In this document: piece after piece, positions 1 through 5,640 of the stretch
Layout: each line of letters starts with the position of its first letter
How positions within the stretch are numbered: the first letter of the stretch is position 1
DNA from: Pseudomonadota bacterium
GTDB lineage: Bacteria > Pseudomonadota > Alphaproteobacteria > Rhizobiales > Rhizobiaceae
DNA length: 6,729 bases
Assembly: GCA_023422735.1 (NCBI GenBank)
Contig: JAFAGL010000051.1
Span: forward strand, 1 to 6,729
Direction of reading: 5' to 3'
Made by a program: the position numbers and the translations under genes
The notes under the pieces: model-generated
Told to the model about the DNA's origin: nothing
Database searches by the model: none
What the model saw: the letters and a program-made list of their open reading frames with translations, nothing else

Positions 1-60
1 GATCAATCCCGCGCTCCAGATGGCGATTGCGGCGATATGAACGAATTTCAGCCAGACCAC
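1..60 (-). CDS. CopD-like membrane protein, N-terminal fragment
   Basis: Only the first 20 codons lie in the window; the gene runs off the left edge. Read on the minus strand from a GTG at 60-58, the peptide begins VVWLKFVHIAAIAIW and continues SAGLI. A short start, then Leu-Lys-x-x-His-Ile and a hydrophobic helix with Trp and Gly, is how CopD-type or related multi-pass proteins beside caa3-type CtaG usually begin. The GTG overlaps the end of ctaG by 13 bases, so the two genes are probably translationally coupled. A purine-rich GGAAGG about 11 bases upstream, inside ctaG, could serve as ribosome binding site. The family role (copper handling or oxidase maturation) is inferred from the neighbour and this short peptide. 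A HemJ-like or other small membrane family is an alternative. Confidence 0.55.
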   Translation of the reverse strand, partial: MVWLKFVHIAAIAIWSAGLI

Positions 61-788
61 TGCGTGTCGCCCTTCCGCAGTCCGGATGGTGCAAGCAGGC
101 TTTTCAGCCGCAACAAGGCAATGGCCAGGTAAGGAAAGGCGGCCGGCACCCACATGATCAGCCCTGCCAGTTGCTGGTCGCCCAGCGGGGAGAAGCCGAA
201 GGGCACCGTGGTCGTCCAGTGAATTTCGTAAAGCGGCGAAGGCTGAAAGGTCAGCAAGGCACCCAGCATGCCCATCTGCACCACGGTTGCCAGCAGCGCC
301 AGAATGCCGGCAGCCGGTTGAGGGCGGAAAAAGACCTGCTGCCACAGCCAGAAAGCGGATCCGAAGATCGACACCTGCATCAGCCAGTACAAAGGCGCAA
401 ACGTCACGGCGCGATCGTAAATGCCCGGCGCATGCCAAAGCCAGAAGATCGCCGCATGCAGTACAACGATCATAGACAGCGAACTGCGCGCTGAACTCAA
501 ACGCGCATTGGGAAGGCTCCAGGCGAACAAGGGTGCGATCACGCCAGCCAGAAGCACGTGATGAACCGCGCGGATGGAAAACAGCGCCGCCGTCAGTCCG
601 CATAAAGGCGAGATAAAGAGGATGAATATCCCGACAATGCCGAGGAGATAGGCAAGGCGTCGATCTCGCGACACACGAAACGCGCAAAGCACCAGACCCG
701 CGCAAAGGATCAGGGCGACCGGATCCGCATTCCACTGCGTGGCCCAGGTTTCAGGAAGGGGCGCCGGCCCGCAATAGGTCGTGTCCAT
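48..788 (-). CDS. ctaG: Cytochrome c oxidase assembly protein, caa3-type CtaG family
   Basis: The 246-residue integral membrane protein belongs to the Caa3_CtaG family, which helps assemble or metallate haem-copper oxidases in the inner membrane; it is unrelated to the Cox11-type CtaG. Family signatures seen are an N-terminal YCGPAPLPE (residues 5-13), a His-His pair at 76-77 before a hydrophobic helix ending in APL, FWLWHAPGIYDRA (115-127), a GALLTF stretch (176-181) followed by PLY, and DQQLAGLIMWVPAAFPY (204-220). About six hydrophobic segments are visible. In many relatives the motif before the first helix is HMxxH; here the position of the first His is Arg73. I chose the ATG at 788 because the family N-terminus begins there; an in-frame TTG at 857 would add 23 residues unlike the family and lacks support. 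No strong Shine-Dalgarno is visible. The next gene overlaps its 3' end. Confidence 0.9.
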   Translation of the reverse strand: MDTTYCGPAPLPETWATQWNADPVALILCAGLVLCAFRVSRDRRLAYLLGIVGIFILFISPLCGLTAALFSIRAVHHVLLAGVIAPLFAWSLPNARLSSARSSLSMIVVLHAAIFWLWHAPGIYDRAVTFAPLYWLMQVSIFGSAFWLWQQVFFRPQPAAGILALLATVVQMGMLGALLTFQPSPLYEIHWTTTVPFGFSPLGDQQLAGLIMWVPAAFPYLAIALLRLKSLLAPSGLRKGDTQWSG

Positions 789-1026
789 CACTATCCGTTC
801 AATGGCCGCTGATACTTTGGCAAATAAGAGAATGCGCGCGAGCGGCAAGGTGGACAAGCGTGATAACTCGACGTTTCGCGGTCAGCATCTTGTGATCTGC
901 GCCGAAGTCTTTTCGGGCGGCAAACGATACTTCTTTCCAACTCGGCGGAACGGGAACGCATCAAGCGGGTTTGTTTCCCACAAAGAAGCGGGACCACCCA
1001 CCCGTTTTGAACAGTGAGGACAAACA
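789..1026. other. Divergent intergenic region
   Basis: This 238-bp spacer separates ctaG (leftward) from the stress operon (rightward), so it must hold promoters for both. On the right-facing side there is a GGAAC-type candidate promoter, listed separately, and a GAGGA ribosome binding site at 1016-1020, six bases before the ATG at 1027. A short hairpin, CCGAA (902-906) with TTCGG (912-916), is visible but has no U tract. I could not find a convincing sigma-70 promoter for ctaG. No credible small gene is seen on either strand. Confidence 0.7.
947..972 (+). promoter_or_regulatory. Candidate EcfG (general stress sigma factor) promoter
   Basis: GGAAC at 947-951 is followed after 16 bases by GGTT at 968-971 and a further T. 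Alphaproteobacterial EcfG/RpoE2 promoters are described as GGAAC, 16-17 bases, CGTT, or in Sinorhizobium as GGAAC, 18-19 bases, TT. The second form is matched fully; the first has one mismatch. A second GGAAC at 953-957 has a poorer downstream partner. Transcription would start near 979, giving a leader of about 48 bases. The genes downstream are of a stress-associated type, which fits. The call rests on a short motif and is an inference. Confidence 0.4.
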
Positions 1027-1833
1027 ATGGCCAGTGTTGAAAACAGGCCCGGTGCAAAGCCGGATGTTCGCGATGATCTCGCACATGCCACTTCGAACAT
1101 GCGTGAAGATCTCAACCGCGAAGTGAGTGAAGCGAAATCCGCCTTGGGACAGGCGCAGGATAAAGCCCGCGACACGGCGGAAGGTCTTGCAGCTGAAGTC
1201 AAGGCGGCGGCTGTCGACAAGACGCAACAGGCGCAAAAGTCCATTGCCGGGAGTCTGCAGGGCTTTGGCGATGCGCTGCGCGCGGCGGGCGACCAGCTCA
1301 AGGAAAAGGATCAGGGTCAGGCGGCCCAGATGATCAACAGTGCGGCGGGAAGTATCGATGGCATCGCCAATTCTTTGAAGGACAAGCCGTTCTCCGATGT
1401 CGTAGGGGAAGTGCGCCGCTTCGGCCAATCCAATCCCACCGCTCTGATCGCCGGTTCGGTGCTGGCGGGCCTTGCGCTCGGCCGCTTCCTGAAAAGCTCG
1501 GCACCGGAGGCGTCCGGGGGCAATCGCAGCGGGGGCGCAAACCCGTCCTCGAACCCGGCCCACCGGCCCTCGTCTTCCAATGGCCGTTATTCCGATCAAG
1601 CGCGCTATTCGCCCCCCGAAACTGCTGCGCGGTCCAACGCCGCCGGTTCAGCTTCGCAAACCGGCAGCACGTTTCCGGAAGCCGGGCAAACAGCGCCCGC
1701 GAAATCTGATCCGGTTTCGGCGGCTGGCGCGGCCTCCGCTTATGGCGCGCGGCCTGTGTCCAGCGGGTCCGACACCACGGATACCGCCAAATCCACCTAT
1801 TCCTCGACATCAGGCCTGGGAGGCGACAAATGA
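1027..1833 (+). CDS. Nutrient-deprivation-induced-like membrane-anchored protein
   Basis: The 268-residue protein has three parts. Residues 1-125 are polar, rich in Ala, Lys, Glu, Asp and Gln and strongly helical, with LEA-like stretches such as KARDTAEGLAAEVKAA. Residues 137-155 are a single short membrane segment after an Asn-Pro (136-137), with Gly at 143, 148 and 152, ending in GRFLKSS. Residues 156-268 are low-complexity Ser, Pro, Gly and Ala and probably disordered. This order resembles proteins annotated 'nutrient deprivation-induced' in rhizobia and, more loosely, DUF883/YqjD-type proteins; the biochemical role is unknown. The ATG at 1027 has GAGGA six bases upstream. Its stop overlaps the next start in ATGA, so it is the first gene of a coupled operon and sits behind the candidate stress promoter. 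The family name is from memory of its pattern; the topology is read from sequence. Confidence 0.68.
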   Translation: MASVENRPGAKPDVRDDLAHATSNMREDLNREVSEAKSALGQAQDKARDTAEGLAAEVKAAAVDKTQQAQKSIAGSLQGFGDALRAAGDQLKEKDQGQAAQMINSAAGSIDGIANSLKDKPFSDVVGEVRRFGQSNPTALIAGSVLAGLALGRFLKSSAPEASGGNRSGGANPSSNPAHRPSSSNGRYSDQARYSPPETAARSNAAGSASQTGSTFPEAGQTAPAKSDPVSAAGAASAYGARPVSSGSDTTDTAKSTYSSTSGLGGDK

Positions 1834-2234
1834 GCGAGCAAACTGATCCGCGCGCCGATAATCGCGGCGTGGGTACGCTGATCACCGATCTTTTGCAGCA
1901 GGGAACGTCCTTGATGCAAACCGAGGTCCGGCTGTTGAAGTCGGAAATGAGCGACAAGATGAAGACCGTCATGGGCGGTGCGGTGGAGGTTCTCGCCGGC
2001 GGTCTGCTTTTGATGGCCGCCTTGCTGATCCTGCTTCAAGCCCTGGTCGTCGTGTTGGCCGAGTTCGTCGGTCCGGCCTGGGCGTCGCTGATCGTTGGCG
2101 TGGTGATTGCCATTCTCGGCGTGATCTTCGTGAAGCGCGGCACCTCCAACATGGAGCCAAGCAATCTTACCCCTGATCATACGACCAATCAGCTGGCGCG
2201 CGACGCCGCGGTTGTGAAGGAGCAGTTCAAATGA
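1830..2234 (+). CDS. YqjE-like 'phage holin superfamily III' membrane protein
   Basis: The 134-residue protein fits the Phage_holin_3_6 (formerly DUF1469, YqjE-like) family. An amphipathic N-terminal helix (about 14-45: GTLITDLLQQ, then LMQTEVRLLKSEM) precedes two membrane segments at about 49-79 and 84-102 with a short turn holding Gly-Pro (81-82), then a polar tail. Despite the domain name, these chromosomal proteins occur with DUF883 or DUF3618 partners and are not evidence of a prophage; no lysis or phage genes lie nearby. Start choice is firm: GGGAGG at 1818-1823 lies six bases before the ATG, which overlaps the upstream stop as ATGA. Its own stop overlaps the next ATG the same way. Role by inference: an inner-membrane stress or envelope protein working with its two operon partners. 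Confidence 0.85.
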   Translation: MSEQTDPRADNRGVGTLITDLLQQGTSLMQTEVRLLKSEMSDKMKTVMGGAVEVLAGGLLLMAALLILLQALVVVLAEFVGPAWASLIVGVVIAILGVIFVKRGTSNMEPSNLTPDHTTNQLARDAAVVKEQFK

Positions 2235-3304
2235 GCGATTCAACCAGCGCACTCGAGCGCGAAGCAGAACAGACCCGCGCGCGCATTGCCGATACGGCAG
2301 AAACCCTGCGTGCCAAGATGACGCCGGGCCAGATGGTCGATGAAATGTCTTCCATGTTTCGCGGCAGTGATGGCGAAGCAGCCCTCGTGAACCTCAAGAA
2401 TCAGGTGCGCGACAATCCTCTGCCTTTGGCGCTCGTGGGGGCGGGTCTCGCCTGGCTTGCACTCGGCAAGGGCACGAGCCTGCCCTCGGGCGAAACATAT
2501 CGCGATAACCGTCGCGATTATTCACGCGCGCGTCCGGTTTCGGCATCAGCTTTTCGCGATCCGGTTTTGCGGGATGAATTCGATCCCGATTACGGTTCCG
2601 CCAGCGATTCCCCGTTTGGCCAGCCTTCGGATTATCCGACCGGATCTGCATCCGACAGCGATGAGCCGGGGATCATCGAACGTTCGACGCAAGCCGCGTC
2701 AGATGCGTGGGATGCCACGACCTCGGCCCTCGATGATGCCGCGCATGCGGTTGGCGACAAGCTTTCACGCGCTTCACATTCGGCCAGCGACGCCGGCTCG
2801 CGTTTTGCGAACCAGGCTGCCGATTTCCGTTCGCAGGCAACGCGCGGAACGGCCCAGAAAGCGCGCAATCTTGCCGACTCGGCGTCGGATCTGTTCCAAC
2901 GTGAACCCCTGGCAACCGCAGCCGTCGGCCTCGCCATCGGTGCTTTGATCGGAACCTTGTTGCCTCATACGCGCACGGAAGACGAGCAGATGGGCGCGCT
3001 TAGCGACAGCGTGAAGGCGCAGGCCAAGGATCTCGCGGCTGAAGGCTATGAACAGGCCAAGGAGGTTGCCGGCGAAACCTATTCGGCCGCCAAAAAGGAA
3101 GCCGACAAGCAGGGCCTGAACCCCTCGGATGTCGATACCAGTGAGTTGCATCTGGCCGATCGCGTCGGTTCGGTCATCAAATCCGCCGCTCGCGCGGGTG
3201 AGGATGCGGCGCGCGAAAAGCTCGGCGAAACGTCGGATGCAAATCCCGATACGCATGCACAAGTGTCACAACAGGGCTCCGAGCCTTTCCCGTCACGAAG
3301 CTGA
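2231..3304 (+). CDS. DUF3618 domain protein with two membrane segments
   Basis: The 357-residue protein opens with the DUF3618 signature: LEREAEQTRARIADTAETLR (8-27), a Met-Thr-Pro-Gly-Gln (30-34), then Asp-Asn-Pro-Leu-Pro and the first membrane segment (about 63-80). Residues 85-150 are a Ser/Asp/Pro/Tyr-rich linker. Residues 151-222 form an Ala-rich helix. A second membrane segment at about 226-245 begins Arg-Glu-Pro-Leu and carries Gly at 233, 237 and 241. Residues 255-335 are again Ala/Lys/Glu-rich with LEA-like repeats (KAQAKDLAAEGYEQAKEVAG). The short N-terminal DUF3618 is thus extended by a second anchor and two long helices, an arrangement I associate with alphaproteobacterial members. 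AAGGAG at 2217-2222 and an ATGA overlap fix the start. It is the last gene of the operon, twelve bases before the terminator stem. Function is unknown; a structural or protective envelope role is inferred. Confidence 0.82.
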   Translation: MSDSTSALEREAEQTRARIADTAETLRAKMTPGQMVDEMSSMFRGSDGEAALVNLKNQVRDNPLPLALVGAGLAWLALGKGTSLPSGETYRDNRRDYSRARPVSASAFRDPVLRDEFDPDYGSASDSPFGQPSDYPTGSASDSDEPGIIERSTQAASDAWDATTSALDDAAHAVGDKLSRASHSASDAGSRFANQAADFRSQATRGTAQKARNLADSASDLFQREPLATAAVGLAIGALIGTLLPHTRTEDEQMGALSDSVKAQAKDLAAEGYEQAKEVAGETYSAAKKEADKQGLNPSDVDTSELHLADRVGSVIKSAARAGEDAAREKLGETSDANPDTHAQVSQQGSEPFPSRS

Positions 3305-3315
3305 TCGCGTTCCAG

Positions 3316-3348
3316 AAAAAAGCCCGGTCGTCACGACCGGGCTTTTTT
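3316..3348. terminator. Bidirectional rho-independent terminator
   Basis: A perfect 16-bp inverted repeat (3316-3331 and 3333-3348) has a GCCCGGTCG/CGACCGGGC core flanked by six A on the left and six T on the right. As RNA, either strand gives a strong GC stem with a U tract. It lies between the stop of the DUF3618 gene (plus, 3304) and the stop of purU (minus, 3365), so it can end both convergent transcripts. Confidence 0.95.
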
Positions 3349-3364
3349 CGTTTTGACGTCCCGA

Positions 3365-4273
3365 CTAGCCCATGCGCTCGGAAGCATAGCTGCCCGGGCT
3401 TGGTGGAAACACGATCGTCTTGTTGCCGTTGAGAAAAACACGGCGATGAATATGAGCGTGAATGGCGCGCGCCAGAACCTGCGCTTCCACGTCACGACCC
3501 AGCGAGACATAATCGTCCGGGCTTTGCGCATGGGTCACGCGCACCGCATCCTGTTCGATGATCGGCCCTTCATCCAGATCAGCCGTCACATAATGCGCCG
3601 TGGCGCCGATCAGCTTCACGCCGCGCTGAAAGGCCTGCTTGTAGGGGTTCGCCCCTTTGAAGCTCGGCAGGAACGAATGGTGGATATTGATGATCCGGCC
3701 GGACATTTTCTGACACATCGTGTCCGACAGAACCTGCATGTAGCGGGCGAGAACCACCAGATCCGTGCCGGTACTGTCGGCCAGTTCCATGATGCGCGCT
3801 TCGGCTTGCGCCTTGTTGTCCTTGGTCACCGGGATATGGTGGAAAGGAATGTCGTGATTGACCACCACTTTCTGGTAATCCAGGTGATTGGACACCACGC
3901 CGACAATATCGATCGGCAGCGCACCAATCCTCCAGCGATAAAGCAGGTCGTTCAGGCAATGCCCGAAGCGCGACACCATGAGCAGCACCTTCATACGCGT
4001 TTCGGCGTCATGCAGTTCCGCTTCCATGTCGAACCGCGTGATGATGGGCTCCAGCCCTTCATTCAGTTCGCCAAGCCCGACACCCTGTTCTGAAACGAAA
4101 CTGATGCGGACGAAAAACCGGCCGGTGTCCAGATCGTCGAACTGGGATGCGTCGACGATATTGCAGCCCTTTTCCGCAAGATAACCAGACAGCGCCGCGA
4201 CGATCCCGCGCGTCGATTTGCAGGTCACGGTCAAGGTGAACTTCGTTCCCGGCGCGATCGGCGTTTTGGTCAT
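3365..4273 (-). CDS. purU: Formyltetrahydrofolate deformylase
   Basis: PurU hydrolyses 10-formyltetrahydrofolate to formate and tetrahydrofolate in the cytosol, balancing one-carbon folates and supplying formate, for instance to PurT. The 302-residue length is near the family norm. Residues 10-90 form the ACT domain (FTLTVTC, then a GIVAALSGYL helix and CNIVDASQ); residues 93-285 form the formyltransferase-like catalytic domain. The catalytic Asn-x-His is N196 and H198 in IINIHHSFLPSF, and the Asp is D234 in VTADLDEGPII, by analogy with Asn106, His108 and Asp144 of PurN. The substrate loop GANPYKQAF (207-215) is intact. The start has an excellent ribosome binding site, GGGGAGGG at 4286-4279, five bases upstream. 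It is transcribed alone toward the bidirectional terminator; no purine, glycine-cleavage or sarcosine-oxidase gene is adjacent here. Confidence 0.95.
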   Translation of the reverse strand: MTKTPIAPGTKFTLTVTCKSTRGIVAALSGYLAEKGCNIVDASQFDDLDTGRFFVRISFVSEQGVGLGELNEGLEPIITRFDMEAELHDAETRMKVLLMVSRFGHCLNDLLYRWRIGALPIDIVGVVSNHLDYQKVVVNHDIPFHHIPVTKDNKAQAEARIMELADSTGTDLVVLARYMQVLSDTMCQKMSGRIINIHHSFLPSFKGANPYKQAFQRGVKLIGATAHYVTADLDEGPIIEQDAVRVTHAQSPDDYVSLGRDVEAQVLARAIHAHIHRRVFLNGNKTIVFPPSPGSYASERMG

Positions 4274-4515
4274 CTCACCCTCCCCATTGCCTTGTCGGAG
4301 GGGTTTCCATCAAATTCTCCGCCACGGCTCGTCAGAAATCGACGTTCCCTGTTACTTCACCGCCCCAGGCAATCAAGTCCCTTTCTTCGAGAGCGTGGAA
4401 GCCGTGTTTGCGAATTAGGCGTGGGACCCGGCCTTCACTTGGGTTCAGTCAGCACCCATAGTCACCGATCTGTTGCTTGATCCCGGGGCTTCCACATGGC
4501 AAAACCCTCGCCGTT
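4274..4515. other. Divergent intergenic region between purU and the GGDEF gene
   Basis: This 242-bp spacer holds the start signals of two divergent genes. The purU ribosome binding site is clear at 4279-4286. On the right-hand side no strong ribosome binding site precedes the GGDEF start. A 9-bp inverted repeat (4395-4403 with 4487-4495) and a small inner TGGGT/ACCCA pair (4440-4444 with 4454-4458) could fold the leader of the GGDEF gene. I could not recognise a c-di-GMP riboswitch core, a folate-sensing riboswitch or a credible promoter, and see no stable longer open frame. Confidence 0.6.
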
Positions 4516-4519
4516 ATGA
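4496..4519 (+). other. Possible seven-codon leader ORF
   Basis: An ATG at 4496 opens a frame encoding MAKPSPL whose TGA (4517-4519) overlaps the ATG of the GGDEF gene as ATGA. If translated, it would couple initiation at the diguanylate cyclase, which otherwise lacks a clear ribosome binding site. Its own upstream GGGG (4485-4488) is only a weak Shine-Dalgarno and is part of an inverted repeat. A frame this short arises easily by chance, so this is tentative. Confidence 0.2.
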
Positions 4520-5529
4520 CGATTGTCCATTCCGATCCTCAGCATTCGATCCAAACGGATGCGGTCACCGAAGATCTTCGGTTGGCGACGCTGCAATCCT
4601 ACGACATTCTCGACACGCCGCCTGAACTGGCTTTCGATCGCGTGTCGCGGCTGATCCGCAACATCTATGACGTTCCGATTTCGCTGGTTTCGCTGATGGC
4701 GGCCAATCGCCAGTGGTTCAAGGCAAATATCGGCCTCGATATCGAGTCCGTTGAGCGCGAGAACACGGTTTGCCAGTTTGTGATCCGCAGCGGCGAACCT
4801 CTCTTCATCCCGGATCTCAGCAAGGATCCGCGCTTCAAGAACAACCCTTTTGTGATCGGCGAGGCCCATCTGCGTTTTTATGCGGGCATGCCATTGCGTG
4901 CGCCCGATGGAATGACGCTTGGCACGCTTTGCGCGATCGATCATGTGCCGAGACAGTTCGGCGCGCGCGAAATCGAGATCATGAGCGATCTGGCCGACAT
5001 CGTCATGAATGAGCTGGAGCTTCGGCGCACGGCGGAAGTCGATGTACTGACGCGGGTCTTGTCCCGGCGCGCCTTCAAGGGTCAGTCGAAGCAGATCATC
5101 GAGCTGATGCAAAGGCAAGGCAAGCCGTCATCGGTCGTGATGTTCGACATTGATCATTTCAAATCCATCAATGACAGTTACGGTCACGCCGCAGGCGACG
5201 ATGTGCTGGTGAATATTGCGCAAACCTGCCAGTCGCAAATCCGGTCCACTGATCTGATCGGTCGTTTGGGGGGTGAGGAGTTCGCGGTGCTCTTGCCGGG
5301 AACCACACAGCACGATGCCTTGCGCGTGGCAGAAAAAATCCGGCTCGCCCTCGCCGAAACACCTATCTCCCTTGGCAAGCGGGACCTGAATGTTACAGCC
5401 AGCTTCGGCATCGCCACGACCATGCCGGACGCGCTGAGTCTGGATGCGCTTCTGGCCATCGCGGATGCAGGCTTGTACGAGGCCAAAGCGCGTGGGCGAA
5501 ACCGGGTCGTGTCCCTTCAGGCTTGCTGA
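4516..5529 (+). CDS. GAF-GGDEF diguanylate cyclase
   Basis: The 337-residue soluble protein should make cyclic di-GMP from two GTP. A GAF sensor domain covers about residues 38-168, with typical landmarks TVCQFVIRSGEPLFIPDLSK (84-103), DPRF (104-107), RFYAGMPL (120-127) and TLGTLCAIDHVPRQF (134-148). The GGDEF domain spans about 175-335: FDIDHFKSINDSYGH (210-224) with metal ligand D211, active site RLGGEEF (250-256) with second ligand E254, and YEAKARGRN (321-329). An RxxD inhibitory site (R243, D246) lies five residues before GGEEF, so product inhibition is expected. No EAL domain, membrane segment or signal peptide is present. I start at the ATG at 4516 because the conserved GAF lead-in follows; an in-frame TTG at 4477 adds 13 residues with no family support. 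The ATG overlaps the stop of a seven-codon frame as ATGA. The GAF ligand cannot be told. Confidence 0.93.
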   Translation: MTIVHSDPQHSIQTDAVTEDLRLATLQSYDILDTPPELAFDRVSRLIRNIYDVPISLVSLMAANRQWFKANIGLDIESVERENTVCQFVIRSGEPLFIPDLSKDPRFKNNPFVIGEAHLRFYAGMPLRAPDGMTLGTLCAIDHVPRQFGAREIEIMSDLADIVMNELELRRTAEVDVLTRVLSRRAFKGQSKQIIELMQRQGKPSSVVMFDIDHFKSINDSYGHAAGDDVLVNIAQTCQSQIRSTDLIGRLGGEEFAVLLPGTTQHDALRVAEKIRLALAETPISLGKRDLNVTASFGIATTMPDALSLDALLAIADAGLYEAKARGRNRVVSLQAC

Positions 5530-5541
5530 ACGGCGCGGCAA

Positions 5542-5562
5542 TCGTTCTATTTTTGTGAACGA
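5542..5562. repeat. Inverted repeat upstream of the VOC gene
   Basis: TCGTTC (5542-5547) and GAACGA (5557-5562) form a 6-bp inverted repeat around an AT-rich 9-base centre, between the GGDEF stop and the VOC start. A second pair, TGACCT (5576-5581) and AGGTCA (5602-5607), follows. Either could be an operator, but 6-bp pairs are expected by chance in a spacer of this size. It is too short to be a convincing terminator for the GGDEF gene. Confidence 0.25.
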
Positions 5563-5640
5563 ACCTTCCCTTGTTTGACCTCTGGAATAAACGATCACGA
5601 CAGGTCATCTTTGCAGAACACATGTTCGGGTGGGATTTCG

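Noticed and set aside
789..857. Longer ctaG reading frame from a TTG at 857
   Set aside because: The family N-terminus (YCGPAPLPE) begins right after the ATG at 788, and the 23 extra residues have no family match or good ribosome binding site.
1583..1833. Possible frameshift in the low-complexity tail of the first stress gene
   Set aside because: The frame stays open to an ATGA overlap with a good ribosome binding site for the next gene, and Ser/Pro/Ala/Gly-rich tails are compatible with this protein type, so nothing indicates a sequencing error or decay.
1830..2234. Possible prophage remnant suggested by the 'phage holin' family name
   Set aside because: No endolysin, spanin, structural or integrase gene is nearby. 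The gene is coupled to DUF3618 and nutrient-deprivation-type genes, the usual chromosomal setting of this YqjE-like family.
3353..4093. 246-residue plus-strand open frame opposite purU
   Set aside because: It is the antisense shadow of a well-supported purU with intact catalytic motifs. Its His/Arg/Gln-rich composition is typical of such shadows, and it has no recognisable domain.
4324..4348. GGAAC on the minus strand upstream of purU as a second EcfG promoter
   Set aside because: At the allowed spacings the downstream element reads CCGT or CGTG and lacks the TT, so the match is poor, and purU is not a typical stress target.
4274..4515. c-di-GMP or tetrahydrofolate riboswitch in the purU/GGDEF spacer
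   Set aside because: I could not find the conserved core of either class on the relevant strand; only the simple inverted repeats reported above are visible.
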